A stretch of 64,000 nucleotides of DNA. Origin: Ichthyophis bannanicus (taxonomy: Eukaryota > Chordata > Amphibia > Gymnophiona > Ichthyophiidae). Location of the stretch: assembly GCA_033557465.1 (NCBI GenBank), contig CM066035.1, forward strand, positions 917,734,235 to 917,798,234, read 5' to 3'. A program made the position numbers and the translations under genes. This document shows, piece by piece, positions 52,561-62,635 of the stretch (its first letter is position 1; each line of letters begins with the position of its first letter). The notes beneath the pieces are model-generated. The model was not told the origin of the DNA. It did not search any database and worked only from the letters and a program-made list of their open reading frames with translations.

Positions 52561-53529
52561 GTAGCACATTTGTGCCTATGCTACATATATGCTATGTGCC
52601 AAAATAGCCTGGAATGCAGGCCTCTTTTCCTCTGGAAGGAAGGGAAGGAAACCTTCCTAGTCTTTGTTACGTTCCTTGAAGAACATTCCCATATAGAGGA
52701 TATAAGAATTTATCCTGCTGGCTATCATAGATGCCTGAAAAGAACATCGGGTGTAGGAATTGAGATTTCTTGATTCTCTTCCAGGAGGAAACGAGTCATG
52801 GTTCTTGCCACTTTTGATGCGATGCATTGCCGATTCCACCACATAGAATGGTGCGGAAGCTGTGGCTTCTAGAATCCAGGACACCCCAGTACCCTGTACA
52901 TGGTATCTAGTTGGCGAATGATTGAGGAAATTGTCAGCGGGGTTTCTCATATCCAGAGCATCAAATTATGGAGGATCCGGTGTACTGGGAGGATTGCGGT
53001 CTCCTTAGGGGCTGTAGGAGTATTTCCAGCTCCTCCGCTCTCTATTCCGGTTCCGATACTGCCGGAATCAACAGGCCAGCCCCATGTCTCGAATGAACTC
53101 CTGGAACGATATGTCTTCAGGGGGGATTTACTCTGAGTACTGATGGACGGAGGCGAGGGTTCCAACACAATGTCTTGGAGATCACTGGAATTGAAAGAAT
53201 GGTGTCAGAATCTGAGGAATCCGAATCCAGTGAGTATCGACGATGTTGACAGCGGCATGAATGGTGTCAATGCTCGGTAATGTCTTCAGGGTCTACACCT
53301 GGGGTAGTCTGCTAGCAATATTGATACTCATGTAGGTACCGAGGCTTCGGTTTCTGGTGCAGAGTGCATCGGTGCAGAAAGAAGTACCGATGTCGAAGCC
53401 TGCACCGGAGTCAATGGAGTCATCGATGTCGATGTTCCCAGTTGCGGTCCCACAGCTGTCGGTGCAAGGGGAACCGAAGCTGCAAGAAGGACCGCTAAAG
53501 TCCTCTCCAAGGACAACATACTCTGAAAC

Positions 53530-54048
53530 TCCCGAGGGCGATCACAAAATGCTCGCAGGCAACTAGAAACAGAGCTTTCACGCTGTATGCACCCACATGC
53601 TGGAATGTCCTGCCACCTGCCATCCAGGCTATCAGTGACCTCGCCCAGTTTAGGAAGGCATTGAAGCACTATCTGTTCCTCCAGCACTACACCGAACCTG
53701 ATGATAACCCGCAGCCAGTCACACTCAGGACCCAGGTTGACGCCCCCCGATGCAGCCACTCCACGAGTCTGCAGCCCAGCCCGCTAGACCCCAATCCCCT
53801 CGACGGGTAGAGGTATACTCCCCTGCCTTGTCACCATGTATATAGCTGAGCCAATGTGTAAATAGTGTTGAGCTGTCCTCATAACATATGACAGCAAGTT
53901 ATCTTGTACATAGTTACCCTGTTAACCCTGTATATAATCCCCTGTTTATTGTAAGTCCAGTGTAGGCACTGCACAAATCTGTTACCTGTAAACCGCACTG
54001 ATTTTTAAAGAGCGTGGTATAGAAGAGACATTAAATAAATAAAACATG
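53530..54048 (+). mobile_element. L2-like LINE fragment nested in DIRS gag
   Basis: Codons at 53575-53690 read AFTLYAPTCWNVLPPAIQAI and FRKALKHYLFLQHYTE, the ORF2 C-terminus. The tail has CTGTAAACCGCACTGATTTT, GTGGTATAGAAGAG and TAAATAAATAAAAC at 54034-54047. It matches the tail type at 20140 in reverse. Confidence 0.85.
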
Positions 54049-54748
54049 CACTGATCAAGGTAGGTTGCCTGCATCTGGTCCAATGAAAGAACACGGCTGG
54101 GTACCACCATACCAGAGCAAGGCATTGGGGGCTTTCTGGAGGCCTCGGCCTCGGGTGCCTCTCGATTCCCCATTAAAGCTTTGGAGGACAAGTCCTCCCA
54201 CCGGGGATGCCTAGACCGATATAAAGAGTTGGAAGAAGTCCTGGACGAAGCCCGGTGTTTAAAGTGGGATCTTTCCCTCGATTCCCGAGACTTGCCTCAG
54301 GAATCTTTGGACTTTCCTTCGGATCCTTCAACTTTTCTGAGGACTCTTGAAACTTTACCTTATCTTACGAAGGTTTTGAAGGAGATGTTTTCTTTTGGTC
54401 TTCTTCTCCGAATGTCTTGAGTCTTTTGAATGCTTGGAACTTTGGGAGCATGAGGATACCCTGGAGGAAGTGGAGGCCAGTGACATGAAATCCGATGGAA
54501 AGAGCTCTCCAAACTTTTTAGCCCGGTTCCCTAGGCTCCTCTTTGTTTGCAGAGGAAGCATTTTTGGGGTATATGGTGTCGCGACGCCACCCTGGTGGCT
54601 AATGGGCGCCAAGGTAGGTCGGACACAAATAAAGATAAGGTTGGGATTGGTACTTATTTTTCAGGGTCCAGGGATGTATAGCCTTGGTAGCGTCCTTATT
54701 ACCCAATACCCAAAGAACACAGGTTTCCAAGTGGAGGGAAAATAAGGC

Positions 54749-54754
54749 TTTATT
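54749..54754 (-). promoter_or_regulatory. LTR polyadenylation signal
   Basis: AATAAA on the minus strand, about 170 bp before the LTR 3' end. Confidence 0.55.
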
Positions 54755-54913
54755 TCCCTTGTCTTGCAAAGGTTCAAAGGATCAGTCCCAAAACAACAAA
54801 AGAAATGTCCTTACATCAGGTTAGAAAAAGTAAAACTCAGGTTCAAAGCAACAACTGTTCTCTTCATAGAGGTGATACAAACACAAACATTTCCTATTTC
54901 ACCAGTTTACTGC

Positions 54914-55204
54914 TCACATGCTATGCAAGGATTCCAAGCTTCCAGTGGTACAATAACTACAATCCATTTCCTCATCTGAAAGGGATTCTACCAATTCCAC
55001 TTGCATTGGTTCCTGATCATACGCCTCTGAAACAGAGTCCGTGGTTCTGGGCAACCTATAATTGGGCTTTTCAGCCAAATGCTGTATGACCTCCCAATGC
55101 CTTGGGTTCAGAGTGGGGCGTCGGTCTTGTACTGTTCTACAAGGCGAATATTCTTCCCTCTTCATGGGTTTTATATTAGCTTTCTGCAAACACTGCTTCT
55201 TCAA
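54914..55204 (-). CDS. LTR-encoded 96-codon reading frame, function unknown
   Basis: An open frame in the solo LTR at the place equivalent to 13996-14424 in the complete element. Its C-terminal third is acidic and ends QEPMQVELVESLSDEEMDCS, then 13 residues to the stop. The Met-x-x-Glu and Ser-(Asp)-Glu-Glu-Met-Asp-Cys-Thr/Ser arrangement matches the two other LTR frames. No domain is recognised. The start is uncertain; the frame may once have been longer. Confidence 0.45.
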   Translation of the reverse strand: MKKQCLQKANIKPMKREEYSPCRTVQDRRPTLNPRHWEVIQHLAEKPNYRLPRTTDSVSEAYDQEPMQVELVESLSDEEMDCSYCTTGSLESLHSM

Positions 55205-55627
55205 AAGTCTCTCATTTGATAAAAGCTTTTCATACCTTGTATCAGGAGAAGTGTTACATGAACAGGGACCTTCTGTTTCCTGTCCTTTCCACAGGCTAGC
55301 TCTCTGAAGGCTGTTCCCAACTAAGTGTGGGTTACCTTGTAATGCTGGCTTCTCTCCTTGGGGTGAGGCTTGAGGCCTACTCCTGCTGAGATTATGCCCT
55401 GCTCCTGCAACCTGGCGTGGGTTTTTTCAACCGTCCTTCGGTTGACTTCTCACAGCTGTCCCAGTACTGTTTTCGTGTCCCCGGATCTCCTGGATCCTTC
55501 TGTACTCTCCGTCCTTTCAGGTCTCTCTGGCCTGTTCCTCCTTCCGGCGCTCCAGCAGCGTCTGTAGCTTCTGCAGTTTCTGCCACCTCTGCAGCTCCTG
55601 CCGCTCCTCCGGCTTCTGCAGGCTCTG

Positions 55628-55927
55628 TTATTCCTCTGCCTTATCTGCTGCTCCTGCTGCTACCGCCACTTTCGCTTTTTCCGCCACTTCCCCTTTTACC
55701 GCCTCTTCCCCCTTTCCAGTCTTCCAGACTTTCTTTAAAAGGAGTTCCTGCCTTCCTGGATTGGAGGCTGGCTGGCTTTTGGTCACACCCTGTGGGGCGT
55801 GGATCCTCAGTCTTCCGGAGGTCCCTCTTGCTCCCCTATCAGGTTCCTGAAAATACTGCAGCTTGTGCATGCCTTTTTTCGTGTTTAAAATATTTTCTTC
55901 TGTTCCCCACTGGTCTGCTGCATCACA
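55628..55927 (-). CDS. LTR 5' open frame, Lys/Glu/Ala-rich
   Basis: From the first base of the LTR the frame reads CDAADQWGTEENILNTKK and ends in a K/E/A-rich tail, VKGEVAEKAKVAVAAGAADK. In the gypsy 5' LTR the equivalent frame (CNTEAQAEPMEVERKVDF) stops after about 80 codons and is followed in frame by a similar K/E/A-rich stretch. It may be the first part of the same LTR gene, or coding by chance in purine-rich DNA. Confidence 0.35.
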   Translation of the reverse strand, partial: CDAADQWGTEENILNTKKGMHKLQYFQEPDRGARGTSGRLRIHAPQGVTKSQPASNPGRQELLLKKVWKTGKGEEAVKGEVAEKAKVAVAAGAADKAEE

Positions 55928-56345
55928 ATGGTCGGGACCAAGGCATTTCAGACACCAATCATGTTTATCTGTCACCAAAATGGTGCTGGAGCACATGGTG
56001 CATTTTTTGAAACCACTGGAGGGTTTCTCCATGGTAAAGACGGTGGGCAAGGCCCAGTGGGCACAAGGCCCTGAGGTAAAGAATTTTTTTTTTTTTTAAA
56101 GAAAGGGAATTTCAAAAGAAAAAGGAAAACAGTATCGAGCAATACCAGTGCAGTTAGGCAGAAGCGGTTTCAAAAAATGTTTTGAAGTTCTTTTCTCCAG
56201 TGCGAGGGTGATGACCCATTAGCTCTGCGGAAAAAGAAGAACTGAGGAGAGAGAGTTGAGAGAGCAGGAAAGTAGAGGCACAGGCGCAGTGGAGTGCTCC
56301 CAAAGACTTTGCTATTGGTAGCTGGGGAGCTTCCCGTAAGTCAAA

Positions 56346-56615
56346 TTGGTGGAAGGGTGATACTTTATATTAAAGAGGACATCGAGTCAAACAGGATAAA
56401 AATTTTGCAGGAAACAAAATACACTGTAGAATCTGTATGGATAGAAATTCCATGTAAAAAGTGGAATGGAATACTAATGGGAATATGCTACCATCTGCTT
56501 GGCCAGATTGGACAGATGATAAAAAGCTAACAGAAATTAGGGAAGCTAAAAAAGTTTACAACACAGTGATAATGAGTGATTTAAATTACCCCGGTATCAA
56601 CTGGGTCAATGTCAC
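56346..56615 (+). mobile_element. CR1 endonuclease fragment
   Basis: GGRVILYIKEDIESNRIKIL, VESVWIEIPC and GICYHLL, then after a frame change VIMSDLNYPGINW, the CR1 endonuclease blocks GGVIIYIK and GDLNYPGIDW. The second is at about 56566-56605. Confidence 0.8.
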
Positions 56616-56644
56616 ATAATGACCTGTAAACCGTGTAAATGCCG

Positions 56645-57005
56645 CTTAGAGGGATATTCAGCAGCACTAACATGGTTAGTGTTGTTGAATATCCCCAAGT
56701 AATGCTGCTATACGCCCCGATGCTAACTGTGTAGCATCGAGGCATGTCGTAGACATTCCGGGGCGGAGTAGAGGTGGCACCTGTCACTAAACGGGCAGCG
56801 GCGATATTACACCATTGCCAAGTTAGCAATCTGTGGGTAAAGATTGGCGCAGCAAAGGTTGGCCGATCTTTATCCGTGGAAGCTAATCGGGCAGCGGCTC
56901 AATATTGCCGCTGCCCGCTTAGCTTCTGCAAATCTGCAGCTGTGGGGGGACCCCAGATATTCAATGCCGGGGCCGCATATGATGCCAGCAATGAATATCT
57001 ACCTG
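56645..57005. mobile_element. MITE-like element rich in internal inverted repeats
   Basis: GGGATATTCAGCAGCACTAA near the left and CCAGCAATGAATATCTA at the right are imperfect inverted ends. GTTAGTGTTGTTGAATATCC, CGGGCAGCGGCGATATT against AATATTGCCGCTGCCCG, and GATTGGCGCAGC...GGCCGATCTTTATCCG form internal inverted pairs. There is no coding capacity. The target duplication is not clear, so the superfamily stays open. Confidence 0.55.
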
Positions 57006-58033
57006 TTTATTCACACCTTCAAAAAAATATGAGAGATTGGTGAGACAAGACTTTCCTTGGCTAAATCTATGTTGACTTTCTACCATTAAACCATGACTAT
57101 CTACATGTTCGGTCATTTTGTTTTTTATAATGGTTTCTACCATTTTGCCCAGTACTGATGTCAGGCTTACCAGTCTGCAGTGTCCTGTATCACCCCTGGA
57201 ACCCTTTTTAAAAATTGGCGTTACATTGGCAACTCTCCAATCTTCGAGCACTACAGATGATTTTAATGATAGATAACAGATTACTAAAAGTAATTCTACA
57301 ATTTCATATTTCAGTTCTTTCAGCACCCTGGGTTGTATGCCATCTGATCCAAAGATTTGCTTCTCTTTGGTTTATCAATTAGCTGTATTGCATCTTCCTG
57401 ATTTATTGAGATTTGTTTCAATTCCTCTGATACATCACCTTTAAATATCATTTATGGAATGCATTAGTTTCCTACATCTTCTTCTGTAAAGATAGAAAAA
57501 AAGATTATTCAGTTTCTCCGCTATAGCCCAGTCCTTTCTCAGTGCATCTTTTACCCCTCCATCATCTAATGGTCCAACTGACTCCCTCACAGGTGTTTTG
57601 CTACAAATACACTTGAAAAAGTTTTTATTATGTGCTTTTGCTTCCACAGAAAATTTATTTTCAAATTTTCTCTTTGACTGCCTTATCAATGCCTTGCATT
57701 TAACTTGCCAGAATGTATGTTGTTTCCTATTTTCGTCATTTGGCTCTTTTTCCCATTTTCTGAGAGATTCTTTCTTAACTATAATGGCTTCTCTGATCTC
57801 ACCCTTAAGCCATGCTGGCTGTCGTTTGGTCTTCCTTCCACTTTATTTTAAGCATGGAATACATCTGGGCTGAGCTTCCAAAATAATATCGTTAAATAAC
57901 GCCCAGGCCTGATATAAACTCTTAACCTTTGCAGTTGCTCCTCTTAGTTTTTTCTTAACCATTTTCCTCATTTTATTATAGTCTCCTTTTTGAAAGTTAT
58001 CATACAATCCATTGGTTTCTAGAAAGTCCACTA
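57006..58033 (-). mobile_element. CR1 LINE RT fragment, reversed
   Basis: Two coding blocks lie on the minus strand and the tail is missing. The left edge abuts the MITE-like element. The right edge ends at a TTTC microsatellite (58034-58066). Confidence 0.8.
57010..58031 (-). pseudogene. CR1 ORF2: pre-RT region and first half of RT
   Basis: From 58031: ETNGLYDNFQKGDYNKMRKM and VKSLYQAWALFNDIILEAQP, then FENKFSVEAKAHNKNFFKCI and ESVGPLDDGGVKDALRKDWA (57689-57441), the CR1 region between endonuclease and RT. RT proper is at 57326-57010: LEDWRVANVTPIFKKGSRGD, LTSVLGKMVETIIKNKMTEH and FSQGKSCLTNLSYFFEGVNK. The later RT motifs, including the active site, are absent. Stops lie between blocks. Confidence 0.82.
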
Positions 58034-58066
58034 TTCTTTCTTTCTTTCTTTTTTTCTTTCTTTCAG
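58034..58066. repeat. TTTC microsatellite
   Basis: TTCTTTCTTTCTTTTTTTCT-type repeat, interrupted once. Confidence 0.85.
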
Positions 58067-58605
58067 GAATGCCTCCATTACTTTTCCTGCCACCGAGGTA
58101 AGGCTTACTGGCCTATAGTTTGTTACCTCTTCCCTGTCACCACTTTTTTGAGGAGGTACATCAGCCTTCTCCGATCCTTCTGAGCCTCTCCTATCTCCAA
58201 GAATTGGTTAAAAACATCCTTTAAAGGTCCTGCCAGAACCTCTGAGCTCTTTCAGTATCCTGTGATGTATCCCAGCCAGTCCCATGGCCTTGTCCACTTT
58301 CAGTTTTGCAAGCCGTTCAACAACATCATCTTCTGTGAATGGTGTGGTATAGACTCTATTTCCATTTGCATATTTGTCAGTCATATTTAGTCCTTCTCCA
58401 GAATTTTCTTTAGTGAATACAGAAGAGCAGTATTTGTTTAGCATTTTCACTTTTTTGATGTCACTTTCCACGAATTTGTCCTCATCACTTTTGAGTCTTG
58501 CAATTCGACCTCTGGTCTTCGTCTTCTATGAAATATACCTAAAAACATTTTGTCTCCACACTTCACATCTTTAACCATCTTTTCTTCCACCTTTGCTTTT
58601 ACTAT
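58067..58605 (-). mobile_element. Second CR1 LINE RT fragment, reversed
   Basis: Minus-strand codons at 58471-58208 read KVKMLNKYCSSVFTKENSGE, TEDDVVERLAKLKVDKAMGL and GIHHRILKELRG, the start of CR1 RT. Further down, after a frame change, is a region equivalent to YRPVSLTSVAGK (near 58110). It matches the CR1 at 43380 closely in the LAKLKVDKAMG block. Confidence 0.82.
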
Positions 58606-58611
58606 CCTTAT

Positions 58612-60540
58612 TTCTCTCTTTCTCCAGGAACAAGCAGGAAGTCAGTCCTCACATATGGGTGATGTCGGCACTGATGGCGCCCTCATGGAAGCATCTCCGC
58701 AGCTTTCAAAGAAAGCCTTTGGGATATGCCACCATGCATGTGTGGTCCCCTTCCCGCCCAAGGGTGCCATCTTACTCAGTCTCCTTTTCTCCACAGAGCT
58801 CTTCAGACATCTGTCTGCTTTCCCCCGGAAAAGGTTGATTTTTTTCACCTGAGTTTCATATTATCCCTCCGGTGATGCACCGATACTCTTCCTGCCACCT
58901 GAGCCTGCTGTTCCGGCCTCGAGTCTCGGGTCCGTATCCCATTTTTCTTCCCTTTGGTGCCTTTGCGCCTTTTTTTCCAACTGGCAGCACCATGGGTCTT
59001 CGACTTCGCCAGGGTACTTTTTTCCCCCATGGCTACCAGTGGCTTCAAGAAGTATGATCGGTGTACAAAAATTATGTCTCTCACTGATACACACTACTGC
59101 GCCTGTGCTGCCTCGGGCCGGACCATGACCCTGCGGCCTGTGGCCTTTGTAAAAAGATGTCCACCAAGGCCCTTAAGAGCCATCAGAAGCAGCATAATAT
59201 TTTTCCTGGACTCCCAGGTGTCTTTGAAGGCCAAGGCCCGTCTGAAGCCTCAGACTCCCGTGGTGCTCCTGCAGACCCTGGTCAATGCCGTGGGTCTTCA
59301 GAGAGGGAGTCTCCCCTGAGGAAACACAAGAAGAAGAAGAAACCCTTGAAGACAGCATCCCTGGATGGTTCCGGCAGCGGCCTACTAAGGTCGCCAGGAA
59401 GGAATCACTCGAAGATCAGCTCTGGACACCCAAGGCCATCCTCATTGAGGACTCCCTTTTGGGGGAACCTGCGCCGAGCCTGAGTCCCTCGGTGCCCGTG
59501 CCAAAGGCTATGGATCCATCAGGACTGGAGACCAGAATGCGGCCTGGGGTGCAGCTTGTCTGCCTTCATGGACCAGCAGCAGGCATTGATGTCTGGCATG
59601 ACCGGTTCCTCCGCCCAGACCACCGGTCCCTCGATGTCAAAAACATTCCTGAGGGCCGAGCTGATCCTCAAGACCATATGGCCCCGAGTCAATCCTCGGC
59701 TGAAGTCTCGATCTGGGTCCCATTCTACAGGACCGAGGTCTTCCCCAGCTAGCGCACATGACACCAGTCATGGGGCCTCCGAGTGGTTTGGATCAGGCTC
59801 CAGCCTAGAGCCTCTGGGCCGCCCTCCCCTCGAATCTTCCACCGACTACTCCGAATGGGAGACCGTGGACAAGGAGTCTCCCAACACCCATCACCACCAC
59901 GACATCCCCTCGGACCCGTCCCCCTCCAAGTTTCCGGGTCGGTCCCCACTCAAGGACATGATGTTCCTTGACTTTGTGCAGGACATGTCAAGGTGCTAGT
60001 GTTCCCAACAGAATCAGAGGAGGATCCTCGGATGGAGGAACTAGAAATCTTCCAGTACGAGACACCTCCGAGAGAATCATTGATGGTACCCATCCCACCC
60101 ATCCTGGAACGGCTTATGCTCGGCATGTGGGAATTACTGGCGTTGGTGCCCATCATGAGTATCCAGCTCGACTCGATGTATTGGGTTCACCGGAGCCTGG
60201 GCTTACAAAAGACACAGTTGATGCATAACTCCTTGGTGGTGTAGTCGTCCATGCATCAGCTGAAGAGTCAGAAGACGCACTCCTCAGTGCCCCCGGGTAG
60301 GGAGGCCCGCACCTTGGATGCCCTCGGCAGAAAGTGCTACCAGGGCTCAATGCTCATCAGCTGGATCCAGGCCTACCAGATGTACATGGGCATGTACCTG
60401 AGAGACCTGGAGAAGGAGCTTGCTGGGTTCTGAGCTGGTCTCTCTGAGTAACCCCTGCAGCGGTTCAGGAACCTGTCCAGAGCCATCCGTGAGTGCTCCA
60501 AGTTCATAACTCGAGCAGCCTACAATGTCTTCAAGTCAGT
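58612..60540 (+). mobile_element. DIRS1-like 5' half
   Basis: The left terminus reads CTTTCTCCAGGAACAAGCAG and GAAGTCAGTCCTCACATATG, identical to the start of the copy at 35785. Gag follows and is cut at about 60540 by an L2-like LINE tail. RT, recombinase and the right end are missing. Confidence 0.88.
59029..60535 (+). pseudogene. DIRS Gag-like protein, frameshifted
   Basis: The start at 59029 reads MATSGFKKYDRCTKIMSLTD and THYC; the first Cys of the motif is Tyr and the frame shifts at CLGPDHD. The middle block (59556-59999) opens MSAFMDQQQALMSG and is Ser/Pro-rich with an acidic segment, ESSTDYSEWETVDKESPNTH. The next (59993-60244) has EELEIFQYETPPRESLMVPI, PPILERLMLGMWE and a TAG at its end. 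The last (60251-60433) has LKSQKTHSSVPPGREARTLD, ALGRKCYQGSM and YQMYMGMYLRDLEKELAGF before a TGA. It is parallel to 36197-37713 along its whole length. Confidence 0.82.
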
Positions 60541-61433
60541 GATTAGAGAATTAATTTTATTTATTTATTATATTTATTTAATCTGTTTTTTATACCGCCT
60601 TATCCTGGAATCAAAGCAGTTTACATTCAACTTTAAATTCAAACAGGATACATTTAAGTTGTATTAGGGTATTTAACAGGGTAGTAACTATTTACAAGTC
60701 GTTTAGCATATTTGCATATTTACATAGTTTCTGTCCATTTGCATCTGAGCAGGGTTATCGTAACTGTTCGAATGTTTCAAAGAGTCTTTGGCTTGGGAGC
60801 TAGTGTGGTTGTTGGGCTACATGATGTGTCCATATTGTTATGTGAACAGAAGGGTCTTGAGCTTTTTCCGGAAGTCCTTGACGTCTTCAGTGAAATAGAT
60901 TTTTTTCAGGGAGGGTGTTCCATAGTTGTGGTGCAGCTAGTGATAGTGCCCTTTTGGATGTTGATTGTCTGTTTTTCCGGTATATCTGATAGAACATTGA
61001 TCATGTGTTTGTTGCTGCTCCTTTTAGAGCGGGTGCTGTCTTCTCTTGTGATTAGGGCTTCTAGTATGTCTGCTGAGGAGTGGTGGATGATTTTAAAAAT
61101 GTTTAATATTGTTTTCAACTTGGCACATGCTTGAATTGGTAGCCAGTGTAGTTAGTGTAATACCGGCGTAATGTGATCTGTCTTACTGGTTCCACTGATG
61201 ATTCATGCGGTTGTGTTCTGAACCATCTGTACTGGGTACATGACTTGCTTTGGGAGTCCTTGGTAAAGTGAGTTGCCATAGTCCAGTACTGGTGTGATGA
61301 TGGTTTGTCAAACGGTCCAGAAATGGTCCTGGTGTAGGAGTGGTTTAAGTCTTCTTATGAGATGTAGTTTGCAATATGCCTTCGCTGCTGTTTTGTTTAT
61401 ATGTGTTTGAAGGTTGATATTTTTGTCTAGCGT

Positions 61434-61985
61434 GAACCAGACATACAGAAGGGGTTGCGATTCTGATTCCGCAGGGTACGTCTAGCCCCGCGGGACCAGA
61501 ATTGCGAACAGCCCTGTACATGTAGGCCGAGGCTGCGATTCAGCCCGGCCTGCACGTACAGGAAAAGCCTGACTAACTCAGCCATGGCATCGCGGCTCCA
61601 TTGTAAAGCCACAATCCCGGCCGCAAGCTTCACAAAGGCTTTCCCTGCAGCCCGACCCCTGATCCGGCCTCTTAAGGCCAGGGTCAGGTTGCGTGGAATG
61701 TCCTCGGGCACCCCCTGCCCCATCCGTGCCCCGGGCTCACTGAAAAAATCCTCAGAGGTGGAATAACTTCCCTGCACAAGTCACCGGCCCTGGATGTACA
61801 GGGTCAACATTAGAATTGGCCCTGTATGTCCAGGGCCGGCGACCATCCACCACCGGCCCTAACTCCACCCCCGATCCGCCTCCTCCCCACTACCGTCTAA
61901 CTTCCCCGTACAACCGGCAGGGAAGTTAGGCGCTGGCAGGGAGGGCACGAATAGTGGGGATGGGATGTACATCCCCTCTATTCGT
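61434..61985. other. GC-rich insert of unknown type in the L2-like LINE
   Basis: A CpG-bearing block (CATACAGAAGGGGTTGCGAT to CTCTATTCGTGGGACAGAAT) lies between two parts of the LINE. A 116-codon frame on the minus strand (61777-61427) is Arg/Gly/Ala-rich with no domain. It includes imperfect inverted CCCTGGATGTACAGGG / CCCTGTATGTCCAGGG motifs near 61788-61848. About 90 bp of LINE sequence expected here is missing, so it replaced rather than simply split the LINE. Confidence 0.5.
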
Positions 61986-62268
61986 GGGACAGAATCGGGC
62001 ACTTAGCACTTCCATTTTCTTATAGTTTAAAGTGAGGTTGTTGCTGCTTAGCCTGATGGCTACATCTTCTAGGCACTGAGAGATGGCAGTGAGGTTTGAT
62101 GCTTCTAGGTCAATCGGAGTGTATACCATGAGATCATCAGCATACAGATGGAACAGGATTTTGTGTTCCTTGATAATATTGCAGATGGAGCACATGTATA
62201 AATTGAATAGTATTGTTGAAAGTGCCGAACCTTTTGGGATGCCTTGCGGTATAGAGAAGGGTGCTGAG

Positions 62269-62635
62269 CAATGTTCCCTCTAATTTTCTGTAGGCTGTGT
62301 GCACATAAAATATCAGCTGTGTGCAGCTTTTGAAGGAAGGTTAAATTTTTGTGCGCCACATAACGACACTCAGAGTTATATACTTTAAAATTTGACTACA
62401 CGTCAGAATACAGTATGTACACCACATTGATTTTAATCAAATTAAATGAAAATAGACGATTACTAAATGAAGCGGGAAATTTCTAGTAATTACAATCATA
62501 ACTTTTAAATTTTAAGACGTCTGTGTTGTTTTCAGAATCAGAGCCGTAATTTTTGTGCGCTCTGTTGTAAAGTATGTGCGCTCGCTCGGCAAGGTGAGTG
62601 CGCGCGCACATGCGCACAGCTTAGAGGAAACAGTG
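62269..62635. mobile_element. hAT-type MITE, 367 bp
   Basis: The ends CAATGTTCCCTCTAA and TTAGAGGAAACAGTG form imperfect terminal inverted repeats. GTGCTGAG at 62261-62268 and 62636-62643 is an exact 8 bp duplication, the hAT hallmark. GTGCGCGCGCACATGCGCAC near the right end is a CpG-rich inverted stretch also typical of this MITE type. There is no transposase. Confidence 0.9.

Larger units (their letters stand above)
50391..52640 (+). mobile_element. L1-like LINE with internal ORF2 deletion
   Basis: Starts GGGGGGGGCGGAGCCTGG, and GGTCAAGATGGACGTG follows at about 50416, in the style of L1 5' ends. It has an intact ORF1 (50531-51379) and an ORF2 in pieces. The 3' end is not seen; the next element (reverse DIRS) begins near 52650. 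Confidence 0.82.
54577..55927 (-). mobile_element. Solo gypsy LTR inside DIRS gag
   Basis: TGTCGCGACGCCACCCTGG at the left and GCTGCATCACA at the right give TG...CA. ATGG lies at 54573-54576 and 55928-55931 as the 4 bp duplication. The length, 1351 bp, is close to the 1355 bp LTR of the complete element. A polyadenylation signal AATAAA (minus strand, 54749-54754) lies about 175 bp from the 3' end, as the AATACA does in the other LTR. Sequence identity between the two is low by eye, so this is a related but separate family. Confidence 0.85.
52657..56032 (-). pseudogene. DIRS Gag-like protein in four pieces
   Basis: The start at 56032 reads MEKPSSGFKKCTMCSSTILV and TDKHDWCLKCLGPDH, where the solo LTR interrupts. 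After it (54576 downward) the motif ends with CFLCKQ, giving the usual C-x2-C, TD-x-H, CL-x-CLGPDH, C-x2-C order. A Ser-rich linker follows (SRVSSCSQSSKHSKDSRHSE). The region 53530-52960 has the Pro/Ser-rich middle. The last block (52950-52657) holds VVESAMHRIKSGKNHDSFPP, then INSYILYMGMFFKERNKD, the conserved helical domain. The frame is broken by stops and at least two frame changes besides the insertions. Confidence 0.78.
52650..56345 (-). mobile_element. DIRS1-like 5' region, reversed, with two insertions
   Basis: The 5' end is at high coordinates (GGTAGCTGGGGAGCTTCCCG near 56320, the complement of the DIRS terminus). Gag continues down to about 52650. An L2-like fragment (53530-54048) and a 1351 bp solo gypsy LTR (54577-55927) interrupt it. 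RT and recombinase are absent. Confidence 0.8.

Noticed and set aside
55417..56010. 197-codon plus-strand frame rich in Leu/Pro/Ala
   Set aside because: Antisense to the K/E/A-rich LTR frame and the DIRS gag start; composition-driven.
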